Shown: positions 52,766 through 62,451, counted from the stretch's first letter. The stretch: 64,000 bases of DNA from Nocardia colli (GCF_008704205.1 NZ_VXLC01000015.1:310001-374000); one strand, 5' to 3'. Notes: generated by a model not told the origin, from the letters alone. Program-made: numbers and translations.

Positions 52766-54361
52766 GTGCTGCTGTCGCAAGTCGTCGAGGCCTCCGGCGC
52801 CGTGCGGGCGACCTCCTCCCGCAAGAGCAAGATCGCCACGTTCGCCGCGCTGCTGGCGCAGGCCGAGCCGGACGAACGCGCGCCGGTGGTGGCGTGGGCG
52901 TCCGGCGAGTTGTTGCAGGGCCGGATCGGTACCGGGTGGCGCACGCTGCTGGCGCTCGAGGTCGAGCCGGCCACCGAACCGAGCCTGACCGTCGCGGCGG
53001 TGGACGAGACGTTCACCGAGTTGGCCGGCACGAGCGGTTCCGGGTCTACGGCTCGGCGGCGGGAGCTGCTGGTGACGCTGTTGTCCGCGGCGACCGATGC
53101 GGAGCGCGAATTCCTGCTGCGGTTGCTGACCGGTGAGCTGCGGCAAGGAGCGCTGACCGCGGTTGTCGCGGAGGCGGTCGCGGTGGCCGCCGAGGTGCCG
53201 GTCGAGTTGGTTCGCCGGGCACACATGCTGTCGGGGCAGTTGCCGGTGACCGCGGTGGCCGCCATGACGGGCGGCGCGGCGGCGTTGTCGGAGTTCCGGC
53301 TGGAGGTGGGGCGGCCGATTCAGCCGATGCTGGCCTCGCCCGGCGGCACGCTGGACGACACCTTCGCCGAGTTCGACGGCGACGTCAGCGTGGAGCAGAA
53401 GCTCGATGGTGCGCGTATTCAAGTGCACCGCAAGGGAACTCAGGTATGGATCTTCACCCGTACACTGCGCGACATCACCGCCAAGGTGCCGGAGCTGGTG
53501 GAGTTGGTCAGGGGATTGGACTGCGACAGTGTGGTGCTCGACGGGGAGACCCTGGCGCTCACGGACACCGGACGGCCGCGGCCCTTTCAGGAGACGATGA
53601 GCCGGTTCGCGCTGACGCCGGACGCCGAATCGACGGTCAGCGAGGCGACCGCGCTCGGTCAGGCGGTGCCCGAGGCCACCTCGACTCGCGATCTGCTGTT
53701 GCGTCCCTACTTCTTCGACTGCCTGCACCTCGACGGTGTCGATCTGCTCGACGCGCCGCTGTCCGAGCGCCGCGGGGCGATGGCGAAAGTGGTTGGTGAG
53801 CACAGTATTCCGGCGTTGGACCGGCCGGATGCGGAGGCGGTGGCGGAGTACTTCGATGCCGCGTTGACCGCCGGGCACGAAGGCGTCGTGATCAAGCTGC
53901 TGTCCGCGCCGTATGCGGCCGGACGCCGGGGTCGCGCCTGGCAGAAGATCAAACCGACGCACACCCTCGATCTGATCGTGCTCGGCGCGGAGTGGGGTTA
54001 CGGCCGGCGCACTGGGTATCTGTCGAATCTGCACCTCGGTGCGCGGGATCCGGACGGTGGCGAGCCGGTGATGGTCGGCAAGACGTTCAAGGGGCTCACG
54101 GATGAGTTGTTGCGTTGGCAGACAGCCGAATTCCCGCTGCACGAACGCTCGCGCGACGACCATGTCGTGTACCTGAAGCCGAGCCTGGTGGTCGAGATCG
54201 CGCTGGACGGCGTGCAGGTGAGCCCGCGCTATCCGGGTGGTGTGGCGCTGCGTTTCGCGCGGGTCGTGCGGTATCGCCCGGACAAGGAACCGGCCGACTC
54301 CGACACCATCGACGCGGTGCGTGCCCTGCTGCCCGCCGGGTCCGCCTCCGCGACACAGTGA
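52766..54361 (+). CDS. ligB: ATP-dependent DNA ligase, LigB type
   Basis: A 531-residue ligase from GTG at 52766. It contains the adenylation motif I (VEQKLDGARIQVHR, lysine near 212), motif III-like VVLDGETLAL, and motifs IV/V (GHEGVVIKLLSAPY, RGRAWQKIKPTHTLDL). Length and arrangement (N-terminal DNA-binding domain, nucleotidyltransferase, OB fold) fit actinobacterial LigB. It seals nicks using ATP, alongside the essential NAD-dependent LigA. It follows polA by about 40 bases, so the two repair genes may be co-transcribed, and ends before a terminator. Confidence 0.93.
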   Translation: MLLSQVVEASGAVRATSSRKSKIATFAALLAQAEPDERAPVVAWASGELLQGRIGTGWRTLLALEVEPATEPSLTVAAVDETFTELAGTSGSGSTARRRELLVTLLSAATDAEREFLLRLLTGELRQGALTAVVAEAVAVAAEVPVELVRRAHMLSGQLPVTAVAAMTGGAAALSEFRLEVGRPIQPMLASPGGTLDDTFAEFDGDVSVEQKLDGARIQVHRKGTQVWIFTRTLRDITAKVPELVELVRGLDCDSVVLDGETLALTDTGRPRPFQETMSRFALTPDAESTVSEATALGQAVPEATSTRDLLLRPYFFDCLHLDGVDLLDAPLSERRGAMAKVVGEHSIPALDRPDAEAVAEYFDAALTAGHEGVVIKLLSAPYAAGRRGRAWQKIKPTHTLDLIVLGAEWGYGRRTGYLSNLHLGARDPDGGEPVMVGKTFKGLTDELLRWQTAEFPLHERSRDDHVVYLKPSLVVEIALDGVQVSPRYPGGVALRFARVVRYRPDKEPADSDTIDAVRALLPAGSASATQ

Positions 54362-54383
54362 TCCGAGTCGGCCGCACGGCAAA

Positions 54384-54408
54384 CGCGTGACGCGCCATGC
54401 GTCACGCG
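54384..54408. terminator. hairpin between ligB and MFS gene
   Basis: CGCGTGACGC and GCGTCACGCG form a perfect 10-pair stem around GCCAT, between two convergent genes. It likely acts in both directions. Confidence 0.75.
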
Positions 54409-54446
54409 CTCGCCCTCCATGACGATCTTTCCTCTGCGCGGCGGGA

Positions 54447-55757
54447 TTACACCTTGGCGCGGTACTCCTCCGGCACCTCGTTGCGGATGAGGTGCACGCC
54501 GCCGATGTAGATCACCACCACCGCGAGCAAGGCCAGCGCGGCGGACAGGAAGAAGACGTTCTGCGTTCCGATCCACACCGCTACGGCGCCGCCGAGGATC
54601 GGGCCGACCGCGTTGGCGCCCCAGACGAACGGCAGCGATACGCCGGCCACCCGGCCCATCGCTTCCGGCGGCGTCGCCATCTGAATCATCGTCATGCCGC
54701 CGACGTTCGCGACCGGCGTGGTCGCCGCCGAGAGGCCCTGCGAGATCGCGATGATGACGAACGCGAACGTCTTGTTGCCCAGCGTGGCCAGCGGCAGCAG
54801 CAGGAACGCGACGGCGAGCAGGGAGTGGGTGAGGACCACGGTCCGGCCCATGCCCAGCTTGGCGTTGATCTTCCTGGACAGCAGCGCGCCGGCGATCACC
54901 GCGACGCTGCCGATGCCGAGCGCGAGACCCAGTTGCGAGGCGGACAGCCCGAGGTTCTTGTAGGCGTAGACGATGATCATGGTCAGCGTCAGCGACACCG
55001 CCATGTTGCCGAACGTCGCCATCAGCGCCAGCGAGCGCAACAACCGGTTGCCGAATGTGATCACCGCGCCGGCCTTCAGTTCCCGCAGCGTGGCGGCCAG
55101 GCCGCGATCGGCCGGCTTCGGCGCGGGTTCCTTGTGCTTGATCAGCCCGAGGGTGATCGCCGCGACGAGGTAGGACGCCGCGTCGATGCCGATCGCCTTC
55201 GCGGCGCCGACCAGCCCGACCAGCCCACCACCGATCGACCGACCGGCGACCTGGGCGATCGAGCGGCTCATCTGGGTCGCGGCGTTGCCCTCCGCCAGAT
55301 CCTCACGCGCCAGGATTTGCAGCATGTAGGCCTGGTAGGCGAGTTGGAAGACCACATCGAAGATGCCCTTGAGCAGCGCGACGATGTACACCTGGGTGAT
55401 CGTGAGGTGCCCGAGCACCGCGGCCAGCGGTAGCGAGCCCAGGATGATCACCCGGGCGACGTTCGCGATCATCATCAGCGGCAGCCTGCGCCACCGGTCG
55501 GTGAAAACGCCCATGATCGGCGCGAGCAGCACGAACGGGATCCATTGCAGGGCCACCAGCGAGCCGACGCTGAGTGTGCCCGCCCCGAACGCGAGTACCG
55601 CCAGCGAAGGCAACGCGATTGTGCTGACTTCGCTGCCTAGCAGGCTGATCGATTCGCCGCCCCAGAGTAGGCCGAAGTTACGGTTGCGAATCAACACCGA
55701 CCGGCGTCGTGTCCCCGTGTCTTGTGATTCTTTGCCAGTTGTCGAAGCTGCACTCAT
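54447..55757 (-). CDS. MFS transporter
   Basis: A 436-residue membrane protein with about twelve helices. The N-terminus RNFGLLWGGESISLLGSEVS and the loop GVFTDRWRRLPLMMIANV are typical of the MFS_3 branch, which includes siderophore and drug exporters such as EntS. It could export the cluster product, since no other transporter is seen in the window, but it lies 6 kb beyond the cluster edge and past polA/ligB, so this is uncertain. The start ATG has only a modest ribosome site (GGAAG). Confidence 0.93.
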   Translation of the reverse strand: MSAASTTGKESQDTGTRRRSVLIRNRNFGLLWGGESISLLGSEVSTIALPSLAVLAFGAGTLSVGSLVALQWIPFVLLAPIMGVFTDRWRRLPLMMIANVARVIILGSLPLAAVLGHLTITQVYIVALLKGIFDVVFQLAYQAYMLQILAREDLAEGNAATQMSRSIAQVAGRSIGGGLVGLVGAAKAIGIDAASYLVAAITLGLIKHKEPAPKPADRGLAATLRELKAGAVITFGNRLLRSLALMATFGNMAVSLTLTMIIVYAYKNLGLSASQLGLALGIGSVAVIAGALLSRKINAKLGMGRTVVLTHSLLAVAFLLLPLATLGNKTFAFVIIAISQGLSAATTPVANVGGMTMIQMATPPEAMGRVAGVSLPFVWGANAVGPILGGAVAVWIGTQNVFFLSAALALLAVVVIYIGGVHLIRNEVPEEYRAKV

Positions 55758-56068
55758 AGGTGTCGTCTTCCAGAAAGAGGGTTAGTGTAGTCGTCACTCC
55801 TGGCACACCGTAGCAGTACGCGAAAGTTGTTGCCTCACTTCACATAATTTGGTCATTTAATGTTTGCCCAGCGGCGCTCTGCAGGCGGCGGTGTCACCCC
55901 ACGTCTGCGGGGCTTGCAGAGTCCTGATCAGGCATGCAGTGCGCAAAAGGCGATGTCGACTTGGGGATGCTTACCGTTCGTCGCCGACGCATGACACTTC
56001 ACCTATTTGCGCGGTCGGACGCGACGCACCGAGGTTGACGTCAGTAGGGCTTGACGTGTCCTGCCTGT

Positions 56069-56104
56069 CTCGCCGAAGCCGGCCCGCGGCGCGGCCTCGG
56101 CGAG
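56069..56104. terminator. hairpin after the RidA gene
   Basis: CTCGCCGA and TCGGCGAG pair at the base, with further GC pairing inside (GCCG/CGGC). It lies just after the stop of the leftward RidA gene. The rest of the 355-base gap 55758-56112 holds the promoter region of the MFS gene and no visible gene. Confidence 0.6.
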
Positions 56105-56112
56105 GACGCAGG

Positions 56113-56505
56113 CTATTCGGGGATGAGCGCGATCGCGTCGATCTCGATGAGCGCGCCGGGGCGGCCGTGCTCGGCGGTGGAGATCACCGTGATAGCGGTG
56201 CGGTGATTCCCCCAGATCGATTGCGACGCTTCGTATCCCGCCCGCGCATCGTGCCCGTTGACCAGGTAGATATTCAGTTTGACGACATGTTCCGGCCCGG
56301 TGCCCGCTGCCGTGAGTACCGATAGCACGTTGCGCATCGCCTGTTCGGTCTGCGCCTCGATGCCGTCGAGCAGCTTTCCGCTGCTGTCGGTACCCAGTTG
56401 GCCGCCGACATAGAGCGTCTGACCGGCCGGCGCGACCACACCCTGCGTGAACGCCGGGCTGTAGGGCAGCTCTTCGGGGTCGAGGTGTGTCGTCTTCAAG
56501 GTCAT
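56113..56505 (-). CDS. RidA family protein
   Basis: A 130-residue protein of the RidA/YjgF family: YSPAFTQGVVAPAGQTLYVGGQLG, LDGIEAQTEQAMRNVLSVL and the conserved arginine in NHRTAITVI. Family members deaminate reactive enamine/imine intermediates from PLP enzymes, although some divergent ones do not. ATG at 56505 has GGGAGG upstream and gives the standard length; the open frame further left is not conserved. It diverges from the membrane-protein gene. Confidence 0.92.
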   Translation of the reverse strand: MTLKTTHLDPEELPYSPAFTQGVVAPAGQTLYVGGQLGTDSSGKLLDGIEAQTEQAMRNVLSVLTAAGTGPEHVVKLNIYLVNGHDARAGYEASQSIWGNHRTAITVISTAEHGRPGALIEIDAIALIPE

Positions 56506-56644
56506 GGATGATCCTCCCTGCGATGCTGAATTTCCCACCCGATAGCAGTCTGGCAGCAGGGTCCGACAAGTGCCGGGTCTTCGGGCGGCGAACTCGAGTA
56601 GTCGTACGGTGTCGCCGCTGTCGGCCGGTCGCGATGCTGGACCG

Positions 56645-57460
56645 ATGAAGAAATATTGGGGATTGTTCTGGGCCGCTGCGGTTCTGGTGATCGTGGTTGC
56701 CGCACTGGCGATTTGGGCAGATCTGGCGGCGTCGACGGTGATCGGGGCGGGACTGGGGTTCGTCGCGTTCTTCTGGTTCGGCGCAGTGTTGACCGTGCCG
56801 TGGAATCTGTACTTCGCCGCGCGGCAGGCCGGGCACCGGCTCGACGCGGCCCGCCGGCGGGAGATCGCGGTGCCTGCGGAGCGGGCGCGCGAAGTCGGCA
56901 CGTTGGCCAAGCGGCTGTTGCTGGTGGCTGTTGCGTCGCATGTGGTCTCGGCGGTGGTCGCCGCGGTGGTCGCACTGGTCACCGGGTACGAGATCGGCTA
57001 CTACGTTGCCGGGTTCTTCCTCGTGGGCGTGCTGATTCGGCCGGCGGCAGCGTATTTCGCCTACCTGCGCGCGCGGATCGCGGCCATCTCCCGCGAGGTG
57101 GGCTTCCCGCCCGACGACGTGCGCACCCTGCGCGAACAGGTGCGGTTCCTGACCGAGCGGCTCGACGCCGGCGAGTCGAGCGCCGCCGCCCGCGCCGAGT
57201 CCGACGCGCGGCAGCTGGACGAACTGCGCGACGAGGTGCGTCGACTGGATCAGCGGGCTCGGGAGGACCAGCGGAGCATCCGCGACGGGGTGGCGCGCGA
57301 TCACGCCGAACTGGTCCAGCGGGTCGGCGCGGTCGATCAGCGGGTCACCATCATGGCCGCCCGCTTCGACGCCGCGCTCGACGGAATCACCGATCAACAG
57401 GAGATCCTCGCGGGCCTGCGTGCTTTCGCGCGATTGATGCGTGCAGAGCCTGCGGCTTGA
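56645..57460 (+). CDS. membrane protein with C-terminal coiled coil, function unknown
   Basis: A 271-residue protein from ATG at 56645. Two hydrophobic segments lie in the first 55 residues, and two more at about 100-145. Residues about 155-255 are charged with heptad-like leucines and valines (VRTLREQVRFLTERL, LRDEVRRLDQRAREDQ), indicating a cytoplasmic coiled coil. I do not recognise a named family. It is alone between the RidA gene and the iron operon. Confidence 0.75.
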   Translation: MKKYWGLFWAAAVLVIVVAALAIWADLAASTVIGAGLGFVAFFWFGAVLTVPWNLYFAARQAGHRLDAARRREIAVPAERAREVGTLAKRLLLVAVASHVVSAVVAAVVALVTGYEIGYYVAGFFLVGVLIRPAAAYFAYLRARIAAISREVGFPPDDVRTLREQVRFLTERLDAGESSAAARAESDARQLDELRDEVRRLDQRAREDQRSIRDGVARDHAELVQRVGAVDQRVTIMAARFDAALDGITDQQEILAGLRAFARLMRAEPAA

Positions 57461-57520
57461 TCGTTGCCCGCGGTAGTCCTTTCCGGTCCGGGTTTCTAAA
57501 CTGGCTATCTGCGTGTAAGA

Positions 57521-57539
57521 CTAGGTTTGCCTTGCCGAA
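57521..57539 (+). promoter_or_regulatory. IdeR/DtxR-like iron box upstream of efeU
   Basis: CTAGGTTTGCCTTGCCGAA matches the IdeR consensus TTAGGTTAGGCTAACCTAA at 13 of 19 positions, including both half-site cores. It lies about 40 bases before the efeU start, where a repressor would block transcription when iron is plentiful. Confidence 0.6.
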
Positions 57540-57577
57540 CTGTGGTTAGGCTCGGTTTGGTTCGACTGGGAGTGGAT

Positions 57578-58480
57578 TTGAGAGAGCAGGCGTTCGCTTC
57601 CGACGCACCTTCGGTCGCCGCACAATTGTTCGGCAGCGGTTTGATCGGACTGCGCGAGGGACTCGAAACCGGCATCGTGGTCATGATTTTGGTCGCGTTC
57701 CTGGTGAAATCACAACGTCGCGAGGCGTTGAAATGGGTCGCGCTCGGAGTCGGCGCTGCCATTGTGATGGTCGCCGCGATCTTCGTCGGCATTCGCTACG
57801 GCACCTCGACGGTGACCGGCCTGGCCGCGGAACTGATCGCCGGCCTCGCCTCGCTGGCCGCGGTGGTGATCGTGACCTGGATGGTGCTGTGGATGCGGAC
57901 CGCGTCCCGGACCATCTCGGGGGAGTTGAAGGCCGGGATGTCACGGGCCCTGGACGTCGGTCCGGTGGCGATCGTGGCGCTGGCGTTTCTCGCGGTCGGG
58001 CGCGAGGGCGTGGAGACCGCACTGCTCATGGTCGGTTACGCCGAGAACACCACTGGCAGCTCGTGGCCGCTGATCGGGTTGCTGCTGGGCATCGTGGTCG
58101 CCGCGGTGCTGACCGTGCTGATGTATCTGGGCGCCGTGCAGATCAATTTCGCCACCTTCTTCAAATACACGGGTGCGCTGCTGGTCGTGGTCGCCGCCGG
58201 GATTCTCGCCTACGGGATCCGGGCGCTGCAGACCGTGGACTGGCTGCCGGGATTGGCCCAGAACGCCTTCGACATTTCCTCGTGGTTTTCCATGTCGAGC
58301 TGGTACGGCACCGTCGCGCAGGGCATCTTCAACTTCCGCGCCGACCCGACCGTGCTGCAAGTCGTCGCGTGGGTTCTCTACGTGGTCGTGGTGCTGTTCC
58401 TCTTCCTGCGCCCGGTCTCCGCCGCCAGCCTCAACCGGGGAAATCCCCGGACCCCGACAGACACCGCGGCCACGCCGTGA
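57578..58480 (+). CDS. efeU: EfeU, FTR1-type iron permease
   Basis: A 300-residue membrane protein with seven predicted helices and the two iron-passing motifs of the FTR1 family: LREGLETG in the first helix and GREGVETAL in the fourth. TTG at 57578 is preferred because GGGAG lies five bases upstream; GTG at 57572 is possible. It forms the iron channel of the EfeUOB system, with EfeO and EfeB encoded directly downstream in overlapping frames. The iron box upstream supports control by iron. Confidence 0.93.
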   Translation: MREQAFASDAPSVAAQLFGSGLIGLREGLETGIVVMILVAFLVKSQRREALKWVALGVGAAIVMVAAIFVGIRYGTSTVTGLAAELIAGLASLAAVVIVTWMVLWMRTASRTISGELKAGMSRALDVGPVAIVALAFLAVGREGVETALLMVGYAENTTGSSWPLIGLLLGIVVAAVLTVLMYLGAVQINFATFFKYTGALLVVVAAGILAYGIRALQTVDWLPGLAQNAFDISSWFSMSSWYGTVAQGIFNFRADPTVLQVVAWVLYVVVVLFLFLRPVSAASLNRGNPRTPTDTAATP

Positions 58481-59634
58481 CGACGAAAGGTCCACTCTCC
58501 GTGCGTTTCCCCATGATTCCCGTAGCGGTCGCGGTGACGGTGCCCGCACTGCTCGTTTCGTGCACCAGTAAGACCGACAACGCATCGGCAAGCGATATCG
58601 CGGTCACCGCGAACGACACCAGCTGCGCGGTGGCCAAGGACACGGCCGAAACCGGACAGGTCACCTTCCGGATCGCCAACAACGGCACCAAGGTCACCGA
58701 GTTCTACGTGTACGGCGCCGGCGAGCGCGTTATCGGCGAAATCGAGAACATCGGTCCCGGTCTCACCCGCCAATTGATCGTTTCCGTGCCCGATCCCGGC
58801 AAATATCAGACGGCGTGCAAGCCCGGCATGGTCGGCGACGGAATTCGGCACGATTTCACCGTCACCGGGCAGGCGCAGAAACGGGATGAATCGGGCAAAC
58901 TGGCCGAGGCGGCCGACGGTTACAAGCGCTACATCCTGAGCCAGGTGAGTGCGCTGCAGGAAACCACGAAGTCGTTTGTGGCAGCGGTGAAGGCCGGGGA
59001 TATCGAGTCCGCCAAGAAGCAGTACCCGATCACCCGCACCTACTACGAACGCATCGAGCCGGTCGCCGAGAGCTTCCCGAACGATCTCGATCCGCGCATC
59101 GATCTGCGCGAGGCCGATGTCGCCGCTGGCGACAAGTGGACCGGATTCCACCGGCTGGAGAAGGATCTGTGGGCCCAGGGCCTGCAACCCGACACCAACC
59201 AGATCGCCGACCAGCTCCTCGCCGACATGGGTGAACTGGCGGCCGGCGTGAGCGCGGCCGGCTACACCGTCGATCCGGTGCAGGTCGCGGGCGGTGCGCA
59301 GGGCCTGCTCGATGAGATCGCGCGGACCAAGATCACCGGCGAGGAGGACACCTTCTCGCACACCGATCTGTGGGACTTCCAGGCCAACGTCGACGGTTCC
59401 CAGGCGGCGATCGCCAGCCTGCGGCCGATCCTCGACGAGCGCAACCCCGACCTCGGCACCCAGATCGACCGGCGCTTCGCCGAACTCGACAGCGAACTGG
59501 CCAAGTATCGGCAGGGCGACGGACACGTCAGTTACGAGACGGTCAACAGCGATCAGCGCGCGGCGCTCGCGCGGCAGATCGACGCGTTGTCCGCCGTGGT
59601 GAGTCAGGTGCAGGGTGTCGTCGCGGGATCGTGA
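58477..59634 (+). CDS. efeO: EfeO, iron uptake lipoprotein
   Basis: The product starts at GTG 58477, overlapping the efeU stop (GTGA), or at GTG 58501. The N-terminus is a lipoprotein signal ending at the lipobox LLVSC. A cupredoxin-like domain follows (DTSCAVAKDTAETGQVTFRIANNGT, YQTACKPG), then the M75 imelysin-type domain (ITRTYYERIEPVAESFPNDLD, HRLEKDLWAQG with HxxxD/E-like metal residues). EfeO collects iron outside the membrane and delivers it to EfeU. The frame is open far upstream inside efeU, but that is a shadow. Confidence 0.93.
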   Translation: MTTKGPLSVRFPMIPVAVAVTVPALLVSCTSKTDNASASDIAVTANDTSCAVAKDTAETGQVTFRIANNGTKVTEFYVYGAGERVIGEIENIGPGLTRQLIVSVPDPGKYQTACKPGMVGDGIRHDFTVTGQAQKRDESGKLAEAADGYKRYILSQVSALQETTKSFVAAVKAGDIESAKKQYPITRTYYERIEPVAESFPNDLDPRIDLREADVAAGDKWTGFHRLEKDLWAQGLQPDTNQIADQLLADMGELAAGVSAAGYTVDPVQVAGGAQGLLDEIARTKITGEEDTFSHTDLWDFQANVDGSQAAIASLRPILDERNPDLGTQIDRRFAELDSELAKYRQGDGHVSYETVNSDQRAALARQIDALSAVVSQVQGVVAGS

Positions 59635-60892
59635 CCCCGGGCGGGGCGGAATCTCCCGGCGCGGACTGATCGGGTCCGCGGGGATCGGCGTCGCCGCGGC
59701 CGGTGCGGGTGTGCTGGCCGGGCGGATGTCGAGTCCGGCCGCCGCGGCCACCGCCTCGGGCATCGTGCCGTTCCGTGGCGCCTACCAGGCGGGCATCGTC
59801 ACGCCGACCCAGGATCGGCTGCATTTCGCGGTATTCGACGTGCATACTCGTTCGCGCGACGAACTCATCGGTCTGCTCAAGACCTGGACGTTGATGGCGG
59901 AGCGGATGACCTCGGGGCGCGAGGCCGAGCCCGACGGTGCCGTCGGGGCGGGCGCGTACAAGCCGCCGACCGACACCGGTGAGGCGCTCGACCTGTCGTC
60001 GTCTCGGCTCACCCTGACGATCGGTTTCGGTCCGTCGCTGTTCGTCGGCGCGGACGGTGCCGACCGTTTCGGTATCGCGTCGCGGAAACCGAACGCGCTC
60101 GTCGATCTGCCGAAGTTCACCAAGGACGCGCTCGAACCCGCGCGCAGCGGTGGCGACATCGCCATCCAGGCCTGCGCCGACGACCCGCAGGTCGCCGTGC
60201 ATGCCATCCGCAACCTCGCCCGGGCCGGCTTCGGCGCGGTCTCGGTGCGCTGGTCGCAGCTCGGCTTCGGTCGCACCTCCTCGACCTCGACCAGTCAGAC
60301 GACCGCCCGGAACCTGCTCGGTTTCAAGGACGGCACCCGCAACATCAAGGCCGAAGACCACGACACGGTCAACAAGTTCGTCTGGGTCGACCGCGCCGAC
60401 GACCAGGCCTGGATGGCCGGTGGCTCCTACCTCGTCACCCGCCGCATCCGCATGCTGATCGAGCCGTGGGACCGCACCACCCTGCACGAGCAGGAACGAG
60501 TCATCGGACGTACCAAGGGATCTGGCGCACCGCTGGGTGCCCGCGACGAGTTCGACGAACTCGACCTCCAGTCCGCCGGCCCCTCCGGCCCCCTCGTCGA
60601 CACCGACGCCCACGTCCGCCTGGCCTCCGCCGAAGAACTCGGCGGCATCCAAATCCTGCGCCGCGGCTACAACTTCACCGACGGCTCCGACGGTTTCGGC
60701 CACCTCGACGCCGGCCTCTTCTTCATCGCCTACTGCCGCAACCCCCAAACCCAATTCGTCCCCATGCAAAACAACCTGGCCCGCAACGACGCCCTCAACG
60801 AATACATCAAGCACGTAGGCTCCGCAGTCTTCGCCGTCCCCCCAGGCCTGGGCCCCAACGACTACTGGGGCTCAACCCTTTTCACCGCCTGA
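59615..60892 (+). CDS. efeB: EfeB, Tat-exported DyP-type peroxidase
   Basis: A 425-residue heme peroxidase starting at GTG 59615, 20 bases inside efeO. A twin-arginine signal (GISRRGLIGSAG) is followed by a hydrophobic stretch and an Ala-rich cleavage region. The DyP signatures are present: GFKDGTRN with the distal aspartate and a histidine in QVAVHAIRNLAR. EfeB is exported folded with heme and helps oxidise or release iron for EfeO/EfeU. Codon use in the last 400 bases shifts toward C-rich codons, but the reading frame stays intact. Confidence 0.94.
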   Translation: MSSRDRDPGRGGISRRGLIGSAGIGVAAAGAGVLAGRMSSPAAAATASGIVPFRGAYQAGIVTPTQDRLHFAVFDVHTRSRDELIGLLKTWTLMAERMTSGREAEPDGAVGAGAYKPPTDTGEALDLSSSRLTLTIGFGPSLFVGADGADRFGIASRKPNALVDLPKFTKDALEPARSGGDIAIQACADDPQVAVHAIRNLARAGFGAVSVRWSQLGFGRTSSTSTSQTTARNLLGFKDGTRNIKAEDHDTVNKFVWVDRADDQAWMAGGSYLVTRRIRMLIEPWDRTTLHEQERVIGRTKGSGAPLGARDEFDELDLQSAGPSGPLVDTDAHVRLASAEELGGIQILRRGYNFTDGSDGFGHLDAGLFFIAYCRNPQTQFVPMQNNLARNDALNEYIKHVGSAVFAVPPGLGPNDYWGSTLFTA

Positions 60893-60977
60893 TCTCTGCG
60901 GCAGCGCCAGATGCGCTGCCCCACAACACCTTCGGCGTACCGATGGTTCGCGTGCGGATACCAGCATGATCGGGCCC

Positions 60978-61002
60978 CTGGGCCGGTGATGAACCGGCCC
61001 AG
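60978..61002. terminator. hairpin after efeB
   Basis: CTGGGCCGG and CCGGCCCAG form a perfect nine-pair stem around TGATGAA between convergent genes. Confidence 0.75.
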
Positions 61003-61012
61003 CGGTATTCGA

Positions 61013-61306
61013 TCAGCTGTTCCGGCGACGCAGCGCTTCTAGATCCCGACGGCGAACGCAAACCCAGTCGTCCGGGTGCTCCCGATTCGGCGGTGCGTCC
61101 GGGGATTCGATCGTTTCCGCGCGCAGTATGACGTCACTACCGCGGGGATTGTCCCAGCGATCTTGACCGTGCATCGACTCCACGACCAGACGGTGATGTT
61201 TCGATGCGAACTTGATCACCGGGTCTTTGCGGTGTTCGTAGATCAGTACGTACATGCCATTCGGCAGCAGCACGCGCTGCTTCGGGTAATCCGGATTGGT
61301 TCCCAT
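61013..61306 (-). CDS. hypothetical protein
   Basis: A 97-residue soluble protein with no family I recognise. ATG at 61306 (MGTNPDYPKQ) is preferred because a purine-rich GGAAGCAGGG precedes it; the open frame runs further upstream without conserved look. It contains MYVLIYEHRKDPVIKFASKHHRLVVES and ends in basic residues (RRRDLEALRRRNS). Confidence 0.6.
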   Translation of the reverse strand: MGTNPDYPKQRVLLPNGMYVLIYEHRKDPVIKFASKHHRLVVESMHGQDRWDNPRGSDVILRAETIESPDAPPNREHPDDWVCVRRRDLEALRRRNS

Positions 61307-61521
61307 TGCTGAACCCTGCTTCCCGTGGTGTTCTCCCGCCGCCCGGTGCTGGGCGGACATGCGGCAGGTTCGGACCTGCACGGACAGGCTAGGGCCTGTC
61401 CGCTCCGAGATCCGCGTGTTCGTTCTCGTCGGCACGGCTCGCACGGCTGGCACGGTGAGGGAGGGCGCGACTGGTGCCCTCTGCCTCCTCGACTTCGATT
61501 CCGTCACCTTGCGGTCCAAAA

Positions 61522-61578
61522 CTTACAGGTGTTACCTCTTGCGCTCGGTGAGCTTACGGTCGTAGCCTTACGGTGTTA
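61522..61578 (+). promoter_or_regulatory. repeated operator-like motif before SDR gene
   Basis: CTTACAGGTGTTA (61522-61534) and CTTACGGTGTTA (61567-61578) are near copies, with a third CTTACGGT at 61553. They lie 30-90 bases before the SDR start, where TetR- or MerR-type regulators often bind. The remaining part of the gap 61307-61609 shows no gene. Confidence 0.4.
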
Positions 61579-61609
61579 GTTCAGCGGATCGGACGAGTGA
61601 GGTAGGCGG

Positions 61610-62416
61610 ATGGGCAAGGTTTGGTTTATTACCGGGGTGTCGCGGGGGTTTGGGCGAGAGTGGGCTTCGGCGGCGTTGGGGCGGGGGGATCGGGTTGCGG
61701 GGACGGCTCGGGATTTGGGGGCGGTGGCGGATCTGGTGGGGGAGTTTCCGGAGACGTTTTTGCCGGTGCGGCTGGATGTGACGGATCGGGCCGGGGACTT
61801 CGCGGCGGTCGAGCGGGCGGCGGGGCATTTCGGGCGGCTCGATGTGGTGGTGAACAATGCGGGGTTCGCGCAGTTCGGCATGGTCGAGGAGCTCGGCGAG
61901 CGGGAGATCCGGGCTGAGTTGGAGACCAATTTCTTTGGAGCGCTGTGGATTACGCAGGCGGCGCTGCCGATTCTGCGGGCGCAGGGGAGCGGGCACATCA
62001 TTCAGGTGTCGAGTCTCTGGGGGATCGCGGCGTCGCCGAGTGTGGGTGCGTACAACGCGTCGAAGTGGGCGTTGGAGGGGTTGTCCGAGGCGTTGGCCGC
62101 CGAGGTCGCCGATTTCGGCATTCATGTCACGGTGCTCGAACCGGGCACCTATGACACCGGGTTCACGTTGAGCCGATTCGCTACCGAGAACCCAGCGTAC
62201 GACCAGGTGCGCACCACCGCCGCCGACTCGGGGCAGAGCTTCGGCAAACCCAGCGCGACCCGTTCCGCTCTGTTGACTCTGGTCGACTCGGACAAGCCGC
62301 CGTTGCGTCTGCTGCTGGGCGATACGGCCCTGCGGATCGTCACGGAGGAGTACGAATCCCGGCTCGCGCTGTGGCGTGAATGGGAATCGGTTTCCGCAGC
62401 GGCACAAGGCAATTGA
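61610..62416 (+). CDS. SDR family oxidoreductase
   Basis: A 268-residue classical short-chain dehydrogenase: WFITGVSRGFGREWA for the cofactor, VVNNAGFAQFG, catalytic serine in QVSSLWG and YNASKWALEG with Tyr and Lys. The first glycine-rich loop suggests NADP(H). Its start has GAGG upstream and its promoter region contains a repeated motif. The substrate is unknown, and it appears unrelated to the large cluster. Confidence 0.92.
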   Translation: MGKVWFITGVSRGFGREWASAALGRGDRVAGTARDLGAVADLVGEFPETFLPVRLDVTDRAGDFAAVERAAGHFGRLDVVVNNAGFAQFGMVEELGEREIRAELETNFFGALWITQAALPILRAQGSGHIIQVSSLWGIAASPSVGAYNASKWALEGLSEALAAEVADFGIHVTVLEPGTYDTGFTLSRFATENPAYDQVRTTAADSGQSFGKPSATRSALLTLVDSDKPPLRLLLGDTALRIVTEEYESRLALWREWESVSAAAQGN

Positions 62417-62451
62417 CCTCGGCAATCCCAGCTAAGTATCGGAGTCCGCTT

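Noticed and set aside
50022..54361. polA and ligB as self-resistance genes for a DNA-alkylating product
   Set aside because: Both look like ordinary core repair genes, and no dedicated DNA glycosylase or other alkylation-resistance gene is seen beside the cluster.
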